In this document: positions 1-5,391 of the stretch, piece after piece
Layout: each line of letters opens with the position of its first letter
Numbering within the stretch: position 1 is the first letter of the stretch
DNA from: an uncultured Actinomycetes bacterium
Lineage (GTDB): Bacteria > Actinomycetota > Actinomycetes > Nanopelagicales > Nanopelagicaceae
Assembly: GCA_903832395.1 (NCBI GenBank)
Contig: CAILBF010000110.1
Location: 1-18,970 of the forward strand
DNA length: 18,970 nucleotides
Reading direction: 5' to 3'
Position numbers and translations under genes: made by a program
Notes under the pieces: model-generated
Told to the model about the DNA's origin: nothing
Database searches by the model: none
What the model saw: only the letters and a program-made list of their open reading frames with translations

Positions 1-284
1 AGCCTTTGCCTAACACTCTCTCCATATATGCAATTACTCCTGAGCTCTACACCAAGTACACAGCGGCTGGCCTGCCAGATCTCGCTGGCGCACCTGCTGT
101 ATCTGGAGTTGGACATCAGTCCTTCACAGTGAAGCAGAGCATGACATGGGTTGCACTCATGGAAATTTCTGCTTATGCCCACCGAGTTCCATCAGCTCTA
201 GTGGCGCAGAAGTACTTAGCTAAGACTCCGTATCTCAGCTCTGATCTGGATTTCAGACCAGGTGAATTGAAGTACGAGAAGTAA
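1..284 (+). CDS. C-terminal part of an unrecognised protein (5' end outside window)
   Basis: The reading frame is open from the first base (first full codon at 3-5) and ends with TAA at 282-284, so only about 93 C-terminal residues are visible. A TTG at 6-8 could be read as a start, but it has no ribosome binding site and the frame continues upstream, so a truncated gene is more likely. The visible part is soluble-looking, with no membrane segment and no cysteine. It has a Gly/Ala/Pro-rich stretch near residues 24-36 and ends in a charged tail (GELKYEK). I recognise no family motif and assign no function. A strong terminator 14 bases after the stop separates it from the tsaE operon, so it is probably the last gene of its transcript. 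Confidence 0.7.
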   Translation, partial: PLPNTLSIYAITPELYTKYTAAGLPDLAGAPAVSGVGHQSFTVKQSMTWVALMEISAYAHRVPSALVAQKYLAKTPYLSSDLDFRPGELKYEK

Positions 285-297
285 AAAGCAGTAAGGA

Positions 298-331
298 ATG
301 GGGGCCTAGGCGACTAGGCCCCCATTTTTTT
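298..331 (+). terminator. Strong intrinsic terminator
   Basis: A perfect 12-bp stem pairs 298-309 with 314-325. It is closed by the four-base loop GCGA, a GNRA-type tetraloop, and followed by a run of T through 331. The stem includes the GC-rich arm GGGGGCC. It lies directly after the stop of the first gene and before tsaE, so it should end upstream transcription. The stem is nearly palindromic, but a U-run exists only on the plus side. Confidence 0.9.
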
Positions 332-339
332 ATCCCCGC

Positions 340-353
340 TACCCTTAAGCCTT
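340..353 (+). promoter_or_regulatory. Putative leaderless promoter of the tsaE operon (-10 TACCCT)
   Basis: The hexamer TACCCT at 340-345 fits the actinobacterial TANNNT -10 pattern and lies 8 bases before the tsaE ATG at 354. The expected transcription start therefore falls on or next to the A of the start codon. No Shine-Dalgarno sequence is present. A -35 at normal spacing would lie inside the terminator stem, and nothing there resembles TTGACA, so recognition would depend mostly on the -10. Inferred by analogy with common leaderless transcripts in Actinobacteria. Confidence 0.5.
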
Positions 354-791
354 ATGAAGATTGCAACTGCTGATGCGATGCATCAATTGGGCAGGAAAGT
401 TGCAGCAGAATTTAAAGCTGGCGATCTCATCATTCTCGATGGTGCACTTGGCGCCGGTAAGACTGTCTTTGTCCAAGGCGTAGGCGATCACTTAGGACTG
501 ACTGAAATAACATCGCCCACATTTACGATCTCTCGCACACATCACTCAAGTCCGCCGCTGATTCATGTTGATGCCTATCGCCTCTTAATCAATGGAGCAG
601 CCCGACTAGAACTCGATGATTTAGATCTTGATACTGAGCGCGAAAGCGCAATTACCATTATTGAATGGGGCGCCGATTTGGCGCCGGCTTTGAGTGATGA
701 GTATTTACTTATCCGAATTGATCGCACCGATGAAGTTCGTGAAGTTAGTGCTGAAGCTTTCGGTCAACGCTGGCAAGGATTCACACTGTGA
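354..791 (+). CDS. tsaE: tRNA t6A biosynthesis ATPase TsaE
   Basis: TsaE is the small P-loop ATPase that works with TsaB and TsaD to place threonylcarbamoyl on A37 of ANN-decoding tRNAs in the cytoplasm. The 145-residue protein has a Walker A motif GALGAGKT at residues 30-37, then SPTF at 54-57, HVDAYRL at 71-77 and IIEWG at 102-106, all in the usual family order and a typical family length. The ATG at 354 follows a terminator and a likely -10 element with no Shine-Dalgarno, so translation is probably leaderless. Its stop overlaps the tsaB start by four bases (GTGA), which implies translational coupling. It is the first gene of a four-gene overlapping set. Identity is secure from motifs and context. 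Confidence 0.95.
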   Translation: MKIATADAMHQLGRKVAAEFKAGDLIILDGALGAGKTVFVQGVGDHLGLTEITSPTFTISRTHHSSPPLIHVDAYRLLINGAARLELDDLDLDTERESAITIIEWGADLAPALSDEYLLIRIDRTDEVREVSAEAFGQRWQGFTL

Positions 792-1384
792 CAATTTCGC
801 TAGCAATTGATACTGCAACCTCACAAACGAGCGTGGCACTTGTCAGCGATGGCAAAGTTTTATGGCACAGCAGCCAAATTGGCGCAACAGATCATGGCTC
901 GGTATTGCCACAGTTAGTTCAAACCGCACTTGGGTTTTCTGCTGAGATTGATCAAGTAGTTGTTGGCATGGGACCTGGACCATTTACTGGACTGCGAGTG
1001 GGAATCTCGTTTGCGCAGGCATTTGCTTGGGCTCGCAACATTCCATTAATTGGAATTTGTTCACTCGATGCAATCGCCCATGGAATCGAGATCGATGAAT
1101 TTATTGTTGCAACTGATGCTCGTCGCAAAGAGGTCTATTGGGCAATCTATAAAAATGGTGAGCGAATCTCAGATTTAGCGGTGAGTAAGCCAGCGGAATT
1201 GGTCAGTGGTCTGCCCTTCTTCGGTGAAGGATCCCATCTCTACCAACTCTCGCAATCGCAAGAATTTCTCTATCCCGATCCAGTTGCTCTTGTTGCACTT
1301 TCGAGCAATCAGAAGTTGCATGTGAGTACACCGCTTTACTTGCGTCGCCCCGATGCACTTTCGATAAGTGAGCGAAGCTCATGA
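788..1384 (+). CDS. tsaB: tRNA t6A biosynthesis scaffold protein TsaB
   Basis: TsaB is the inactive ASKHA-fold paralogue of TsaD. It dimerises with TsaD and recruits TsaE in the t6A complex. The 198-residue protein opens with a phosphate-1-like strand (AIDTATSQTSVAL, residues 6-18) and carries the family signature GPGPFTGLRVG at 62-72 and TDARRKEVYW at 109-118. It is slightly shorter than the roughly 230 residues of E. coli TsaB, a common situation in Actinobacteria. The GTG start at 788 overlaps the tsaE stop by four bases, and its own stop overlaps the rimI ATG by four (ATGA). No alternative start fits this spacing better. Confidence 0.94.
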   Translation: MTISLAIDTATSQTSVALVSDGKVLWHSSQIGATDHGSVLPQLVQTALGFSAEIDQVVVGMGPGPFTGLRVGISFAQAFAWARNIPLIGICSLDAIAHGIEIDEFIVATDARRKEVYWAIYKNGERISDLAVSKPAELVSGLPFFGEGSHLYQLSQSQEFLYPDPVALVALSSNQKLHVSTPLYLRRPDALSISERSS

Positions 1385-1842
1385 TTACTTATCGCGCAAT
1401 GAGTGCCTTAGACATTCCAGTTGTCGTAAGTCTGGAGCGAGCAATATTCAAAGTCGATCCATGGAGCGTTGCGCAATTTAAAGAGGAGATTGCTGCAGTG
1501 GGCAAGACTCGACATTACTTAGTTGCAGAGTCAGATAAAGAGATCGTTGCCTACGCCGGAGCCTGCGTTATTGCAAAGGGCGAAGTGGGCGATATTCACA
1601 CTCTTGCGGTTATTCCAGAATTTCGTGGGCAGGGGATTGGTCGCCATCTGCTTAGCGAATTGATCACCTGGATCGAAGGTGAAGGTGCTCCTGCGGTGAT
1701 GCTGGAGATGCGCACTGGCAATTTGGAAGCAGAGCCGCTCTATCGCTCCTTTGGTTTTGAATTTATCCGTACCCGCAAGAGTTACTACGCACCCGGCGTC
1801 GATGCAGTTGTTATGCGGAAAGATTTCACGGTGAGTGCATGA
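1381..1842 (+). CDS. rimI: Ribosomal protein S18-alanine N-acetyltransferase RimI (GNAT family)
   Basis: RimI is a GNAT acetyltransferase that moves the acetyl group of acetyl-CoA to protein N-termini, classically Ala1 of ribosomal protein S18. The 153-residue protein shows the acetyl-CoA pyrophosphate loop RGQGIG at 82-87, after the strand HTLAVIPEF. It also has the RimI-like block LEMRTGN (108-114), with the likely catalytic Glu109, and then LYRSFGF (120-126) and SYY (134-136), where Tyr121 is the expected acid. It sits between tsaB and tsaD with four-base overlaps on both sides, as in many Actinobacteria, where rimI is part of the t6A operon. The exact substrate in this organism is inferred from the family. 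Confidence 0.9.
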   Translation: MITYRAMSALDIPVVVSLERAIFKVDPWSVAQFKEEIAAVGKTRHYLVAESDKEIVAYAGACVIAKGEVGDIHTLAVIPEFRGQGIGRHLLSELITWIEGEGAPAVMLEMRTGNLEAEPLYRSFGFEFIRTRKSYYAPGVDAVVMRKDFTVSA

Positions 1843-2873
1843 AATCTGAGGCGTTAGTTTTAGGAATCGAAACATCCTGCGACGAAACAGCAATTGGCAT
1901 TGTCCGTGGCCGCACATTGCTGGCCAATGTCATCGCATCGAGCGTTGATGAACATGCCAGATTCGGTGGCGTTGTTCCTGAAGTGGCCAGCCGAGCGCAC
2001 CTCGAAGCGATTATTCCAGCGCTAGATCGCGCAATCAAAGAAGCAAAGATTTCTTTTGCCGATCTCGATGCACTCGCAGTTACAGCAGGTCCTGGCTTAA
2101 TTGGTGCACTACTTGTTGGAACATCAAGTGCAACAGGTCTTGTACTTGCTAGTGGCAAACCAATTTATGCCGTGAATCATTTAGCAGCACATGTGAGCGT
2201 TGATGCACTCACTCACGATGCGCCACTTCGTCCCACAATCGCACTCCTTGTCAGCGGTGGTCACTCGTCGCTGTTGAAGATCAACGACATCACTGGAAAT
2301 ATTGAGAAGTTAGGGCAGACCCTCGATGATGCCGCAGGTGAAGCCTTCGATAAAATTGCGCGCTTACTCGAACTTGGTTTTCCAGGTGGGCCAGCAATCG
2401 ATGCACTCGCTAAGAGTGGCAAGAAAGATGCAATTGATTTTCCACGGGGCCTGACTCATGCAAAAGATAGCGAGAAACATTTATTTGATTTCTCATTCTC
2501 CGGACTTAAGACTGCAGTTGCTCGCTACATTGAAGCGACGCCAACTGCGAAGAAGAGCGATGTCGCTGCATCTTTCCAAGAAGCTGTTGTCGATGTTTTA
2601 ATTTCTAAAGCACTCCTTGCTTGCACGCAGAGTGGAATTGATTCCTTGGTGATTGCCGGTGGAGTAGCGGCCAACTCTCGTCTGCGCGAAGTCGCCGCCG
2701 AGCGGGCAGCTAAGAGCGGCGTGGAGCTTCGAATCCCAGCCCCGCTTCTCTGTACCGATAACGGCGCCATGGTGGCCGCTTTGGGCTCGTTAATGGTGAG
2801 CGCTGGGGCAAGTGCTAGCACGATCGATTTCAGCGCAGATTCGGCTATGAGCGTGCTGGAAGTGGCCCGGTAA
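1839..2873 (+). CDS. tsaD: tRNA N6-adenosine threonylcarbamoyltransferase TsaD
   Basis: TsaD is the catalytic subunit that transfers threonylcarbamoyl from threonylcarbamoyl-AMP (made by TsaC/TsaC2, not in this window) to A37 of tRNA. It is 344 residues long, normal for the family. Visible landmarks are GIETSCDET (9-17), GPGL (84-87), the metal-binding pair His114 and His118 in NHLAAH, SGGHS (139-143), GEAFDK (167-172), FSFSGLKTA (218-226), GGVAANSRLR (274-283) and CTDNGAM (305-311), whose Asp307 is the expected third metal ligand. The ATG at 1839 overlaps the rimI stop by four bases. It closes the t6A cluster, and the groES promoter begins 9 bases after its stop. Confidence 0.97.
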   Translation: MKSEALVLGIETSCDETAIGIVRGRTLLANVIASSVDEHARFGGVVPEVASRAHLEAIIPALDRAIKEAKISFADLDALAVTAGPGLIGALLVGTSSATGLVLASGKPIYAVNHLAAHVSVDALTHDAPLRPTIALLVSGGHSSLLKINDITGNIEKLGQTLDDAAGEAFDKIARLLELGFPGGPAIDALAKSGKKDAIDFPRGLTHAKDSEKHLFDFSFSGLKTAVARYIEATPTAKKSDVAASFQEAVVDVLISKALLACTQSGIDSLVIAGGVAANSRLREVAAERAAKSGVELRIPAPLLCTDNGAMVAALGSLMVSAGASASTIDFSADSAMSVLEVAR

Positions 2874-2882
2874 AGCATCAAA

Positions 2883-2911
2883 TTGCCTCTTGGAATAGCC
2901 CGCCGTACTCT
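2883..2911 (+). promoter_or_regulatory. groES-groEL promoter
   Basis: A -35-like TTGCCT at 2883-2888 is followed after exactly 17 bases by a -10-like TACTCT at 2906-2911. Transcription would start near 2917-2919, at the left edge of the CIRCE operator, so HrcA bound there would block the start site. The leader would be about 65 bases long, unlike the leaderless genes elsewhere in the window. Confidence 0.6.
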
Positions 2912-2916
2912 TAGCG

Positions 2917-2943
2917 TTAGCACTCGCAGCCTGAGTCTGCTAA
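2917..2943 (+). promoter_or_regulatory. CIRCE element (HrcA heat-shock operator), right arm degenerate
   Basis: The left arm TTAGCACTC (2917-2925) is a perfect match to the CIRCE consensus. After exactly nine bases the right arm reads GTCTGCTAA (2935-2943), which matches GAGTGCTAA at seven of nine positions. Position just after the promoter and before groES is the classical one. HrcA repression of the groES-groEL operon, relieved on heat shock, is the established role. HrcA itself is not in the window. Confidence 0.85.
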
Positions 2944-2951
2944 TTCAGGCT
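2928..2951 (+). repeat. Inverted repeat overlapping CIRCE in the groES leader
   Basis: AGCCTGA (2928-2934) and TCAGGCT (2945-2951) are perfect 7-bp inverted arms separated by ten bases, which contain the whole right arm of CIRCE. In RNA this hairpin and the CIRCE hairpin cannot form together. The left part CCTGAGT resembles the HspR (HAIR) half-site CTTGAGT, but arm spacing and the right arm do not fit the HAIR consensus well, so the role is open. Confidence 0.5.
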
Positions 2952-2981
2952 TACGAGGAAAATCACGAGAAGGAGATCACC

Positions 2982-3275
2982 ATGGCCGTTGCCATTAAAC
3001 CCCTAGAAGATCGCATCGTAGTTAAAGCCAGTGAGGCTGAAACAACTACTGCATCTGGTTTGGTTATTCCAGATACTGCGAAAGAGAAGCCACAAGAAGG
3101 CACAGTTATCGCAGTTGGCCCAGGTCGCTTTGATGATGGCGTTCGCGTTCCAATGGATGTCAAAGTTGGCGACGTAGTTTTGTACAGCAAATACGGCGGA
3201 ACTGAAATCAAGCACGGCGGAGATGACCTATTGGTTCTTTCAGCTCGCGACATTCTCGCTGTAATCGAGAAGTAG
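2982..3275 (+). CDS. groES: Co-chaperonin GroES (Cpn10)
   Basis: GroES forms the heptameric lid of the GroEL folding chamber. The protein starting at ATG 2982 is 97 residues, the normal size. It contains KPLEDRIVVK at 6-15, the mobile-loop region with SGLVIPDTAKEKPQEG at 25-40, the roof-loop region and the YSKYGGTEIK block near the C-terminus. The ATG is preceded by a good Shine-Dalgarno AAGGAG at 2970-2975 with six bases of spacing. The frame is open upstream to a TTG at 2883, but those codons overlap the promoter and CIRCE and have no GroES similarity, so the longer reading is rejected. The stop is directly followed by the groEL ATG. Confidence 0.97.
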   Translation: MAVAIKPLEDRIVVKASEAETTTASGLVIPDTAKEKPQEGTVIAVGPGRFDDGVRVPMDVKVGDVVLYSKYGGTEIKHGGDDLLVLSARDILAVIEK

Positions 3276-4910
3276 ATGGGAAAGTCCCTTCAATTCGACG
3301 ACCACGCACGTCGTGCGATGGAACGTGGCGTCAATATTCTTGCCGACACAGTCAAGGTAACTCTTGGACCTAAGGGTCGCAATGTTGTTATCGCTAAATC
3401 TTTCGGCGCCCCAATCATTACAAATGATGGTGTGACAATTGCTAAAGAGATTGAACTCTCTGATCCAGTTGAAAACATGGGCGCTCAGTTAGTTAAAGAA
3501 GTTGCTACTAAGACGAACGATGTTGCCGGTGACGGAACAACAACTGCAACAGTCCTAGCCCAAGCTATGGTTAAAGAGGGAATCCGCAACTTAGCCGCTG
3601 GCGCACAGCCAATGGATATTAAAGCCGGAATCGAAGCTGCAGTTGCTGCAGTCTCTGAAAAACTTAGCGCGCAGGCAACTCCAGTAAGTGGCAAAGCACA
3701 GATTGCCGATGTCGCAACAATTTCAGCGCAAGATCGTGCGATCGGAGATTTAATCTCTGAGGCAATGGATCGCGTTGGTAAAGATGGCGTTATTACGGTT
3801 GAAGAAGCTTCAACTACTGGACTAGATCTCGAATTCACTGAGGGAATGCAGTTCGATAAGGGCTATATCTCGCCATACTTCGTGACCGATCAAGATCGTA
3901 TGGAGGCAATCCTTGAAGATGCTTACGTACTTATCTCGGCCGGTAAAATCTCAGCCTTAGCTGAATTACTTCCAATTCTTGAAAAAGTTTCAGCTTCATC
4001 GAAGCCGCTTCTAATTATCGCCGAAGATATTGAGGGTGAAGCCCTTTCTACGTTGGTCGTTAACCGTATGCGTGGAGTCTTTGCATCAGCGGCCGTTAAG
4101 GCACCTGGCTTTGGTGATCGACGCAAAGCGATGTTGCAAGACATTGCGACGTTAACTGGAGGCCAAGTTATTTCAGCCGAGGTTGGAATGAAACTTGATG
4201 CCGTTACTTTGGAAGATCTCGGTCGCGCACGTCGCATCGTGGTCACAAAGGATGCAACAACAATCGTCGAGGGCGCCGGAGACAAGGCCGCAGTTGCGGG
4301 CCGCGTTAACGAGCTTCGTAAAGAGATTGAAAACTCAGACTCCTCATGGGATAAAGAGAAGTTGCAAGAGCGTGTAGCCAAGCTAGCTGGAGGCGTTTGC
4401 GTCATTAAAGTTGGTGCTCACACTGAGGTAGAGCTCAATGAGAAGAAGCACCGTCTTGAAGATGCAATCTCTGCAACACGCGCTGCAGTTGAAGAGGGAA
4501 TCGTCGTTGGCGGAGGCGCTGCCCTAGTGCATGCAGCCGATGTTCTCGAAGGCGATCTTGGCTTCACTGGAGACAAGGCCGTTGGAGTTCGCTTAGTTCG
4601 CAAAGCTTGCGATGAGCCACTTCGTTGGATTGCAGAAAACGCTGGACTTGAAGGCTACGTAGTAGTTGCAAAAGTTCGTGCAATGAAAGATAACGAAGGC
4701 TTTAATGCTGCAACTGATGTTTATGGCGATCTTGCAAAAGATGGCGTCATTGATCCAGTTAAAGTAACGCGTTCAGCACTTGCTAATGCTGCATCGATTG
4801 CTGCAATGTTCATTACAACTGAAGCAGTTGTATTCGAACGTCCAGCCGATGCACCAGCTGATGCTGGCGGCAGTGGCCATTCACATGGTCCTGGTGGACA
4901 TTCCCACTAA
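3276..4910 (+). CDS. groEL: Chaperonin GroEL (Cpn60) with His-rich C-terminal tail
   Basis: GroEL is the ATP-driven 60-kDa chaperonin. At 544 residues it is full length, with VTLGPKGRNV near residues 28-37, TNDGVTIAKEI near 49-59, the ATPase block DVAGDGTTTATVLAQ near 82-96, the apical substrate-binding domain in the middle, and GGGAAL in the C-terminal equatorial domain. The C-terminus reads GGSGHSHGPGGHSH rather than the usual Gly-Gly-Met repeats. A His-rich tail on the groES-linked copy is typical of actinobacterial GroEL1, whose lineages often carry a second GroEL2 elsewhere. The ATG follows the groES stop with no gap, so the two are co-translated under CIRCE control. Confidence 0.97.
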   Translation: MGKSLQFDDHARRAMERGVNILADTVKVTLGPKGRNVVIAKSFGAPIITNDGVTIAKEIELSDPVENMGAQLVKEVATKTNDVAGDGTTTATVLAQAMVKEGIRNLAAGAQPMDIKAGIEAAVAAVSEKLSAQATPVSGKAQIADVATISAQDRAIGDLISEAMDRVGKDGVITVEEASTTGLDLEFTEGMQFDKGYISPYFVTDQDRMEAILEDAYVLISAGKISALAELLPILEKVSASSKPLLIIAEDIEGEALSTLVVNRMRGVFASAAVKAPGFGDRRKAMLQDIATLTGGQVISAEVGMKLDAVTLEDLGRARRIVVTKDATTIVEGAGDKAAVAGRVNELRKEIENSDSSWDKEKLQERVAKLAGGVCVIKVGAHTEVELNEKKHRLEDAISATRAAVEEGIVVGGGAALVHAADVLEGDLGFTGDKAVGVRLVRKACDEPLRWIAENAGLEGYVVVAKVRAMKDNEGFNAATDVYGDLAKDGVIDPVKVTRSALANAASIAAMFITTEAVVFERPADAPADAGGSGHSHGPGGHSH

Positions 4911-4923
4911 TACAGTAATTAAG

Positions 4924-4960
4924 AAAACCCCCTACAGAATTAACTGTGGGGGGTTTTCCT
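4924..4960. terminator. Bidirectional intrinsic terminator between groEL and whiB
   Basis: A 14-bp stem pairs 4924-4937 (AAAACCCCCTACAG) with 4944-4957 (CTGTGGGGGGTTTT), with one G-T wobble and a six-base AATTAA loop. Each strand has a run of four T at the 3' side of the stem. It lies 13 bases after the groEL stop and about 30 bases beyond the whiB stop on the other strand, so it can serve both converging genes. Confidence 0.88.
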
Positions 4961-4989
4961 ATTATCTTACTCAGGAGGTGAGAAGAAAA

Positions 4990-5292
4990 TTAAGAAGCAT
5001 GCGATGCAGCGGGATTACTAACTCTTTCAATTATTGATAAACGATCATCCTCTGATAAGCCGCCCCAAATTCCGTAAGGCTCCTGCACTGCAAGTGCATG
5101 GCTTCGGCAGGCAATCAAAACTGGACATGAGGCACATATTGCTTTGGCGCTATTTTCGCGATTGCGCCGACGAGGTCCACGTTCGCCATCTGGATGAAAG
5201 AACATCTCGCTTGGAAGGTCACGGCAGGCACCTTTTTGCTGCCACTCCCATTCATCGGCGATGGGGCGGGGTAGTCGTGATAGTTCGGCCAT
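4990..5292 (-). CDS. whiB3: WhiB3/WhiD-type iron-sulfur transcription factor
   Basis: WhiB-family proteins hold a [4Fe-4S] cluster that senses NO, O2 or redox state, and they usually act by binding region 4 of the primary sigma factor. This 100-residue protein has the four cluster cysteines Cys23, Cys53, Cys56 and Cys62 and the beta-turn GIWGG at 74-78, followed by a Ser/Asp/Arg-containing C-terminal segment. The N-terminal pattern LPRPIADEWEWQ, the block MFFHPDGERG (30-39) and the block ACRSHAL (61-67) match my recollection of mycobacterial WhiB3 and streptomycete WhiD better than WhiB1 or WhiB2. The groEL-whiB-guaB neighbourhood supports that orthology. The ATG at 5292 follows a -10 element at leaderless distance. 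It is divergent from the B12-type MerR gene. Confidence 0.93.
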   Translation of the reverse strand: MAELSRLPRPIADEWEWQQKGACRDLPSEMFFHPDGERGPRRRNRENSAKAICASCPVLIACRSHALAVQEPYGIWGGLSEDDRLSIIERVSNPAASHAS

Positions 5293-5327
5293 GGGTTAAC
5301 CATACAACCGAGTCATAAGTTGTTCAA
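5293..5327 (-). promoter_or_regulatory. Leaderless promoter of whiB
   Basis: Read on the minus strand, TTGAAC (plus coordinates 5327-5322) is followed after exactly 17 bases by TATGGT (5304-5299), and six bases later by the whiB ATG at 5292. The expected start of transcription is therefore the A of the ATG, and no Shine-Dalgarno is present. Both hexamers and the spacing fit a primary-sigma promoter. Confidence 0.62.
5304..5323. promoter_or_regulatory. Candidate operator between whiB and the MerR gene
   Basis: ACAAC (5304-5308) and GTTGT (5319-5323) form a 5-bp inverted repeat with ten bases between arms, lying exactly between the -35 and -10 of the whiB promoter. A second partly overlapping pair, GTTG (5319-5322) and CAAC (5330-5333), is seven bases apart. 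Position suits a regulator of the divergent pair, but short arms like these arise by chance fairly easily. Confidence 0.3.
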
Positions 5328-5391
5328 GTCAACCTCCCAAACTCTCTACTTTGGAGTGGTGGCATCGCTCACTTGCGGCAAGGATAAGCAC

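Noticed and set aside
1531..2158. Two long minus-strand reading frames opposite rimI and tsaD
   Set aside because: They lie within conserved plus-strand genes with full motifs; composition is what a codon-biased gene produces on its complement.
2928..2951. Reading the outer leader repeat as a true HspR HAIR site
   Set aside because: The left half is one base off, but the right half and spacing do not match CTTGAGT-N7-ACTCAAG, so it is reported only as an inverted repeat.
2883..2981. N-terminal extension of GroES from a TTG at 2883
   Set aside because: The extra 33 codons cover the promoter and CIRCE, lack GroES similarity, and ATG 2982 has a proper Shine-Dalgarno.
3485..4405. Minus-strand reading frames of 117 and 160 codons inside groEL
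   Set aside because: They are shadows of GroEL codon usage, low-complexity Ser/Ala/Thr-rich, with no motifs.
5034..5318. 94-codon plus-strand reading frame opposite whiB
   Set aside because: It is antisense to a clear WhiB gene with all four cysteines, has no recognisable motif and no ribosome binding site.
5320..5391. N-terminal extension of the MerR protein from a TTG at 5320
   Set aside because: It overlaps the whiB -35 region, has no family similarity, and ATG 5392 has AAGGA seven bases upstream next to the start of the MerR fold.
5293..5391. Cobalamin riboswitch upstream of the B12-type MerR gene
   Set aside because: The 99-base region lacks a B12-box-like sequence and is shorter than known cobalamin riboswitches.
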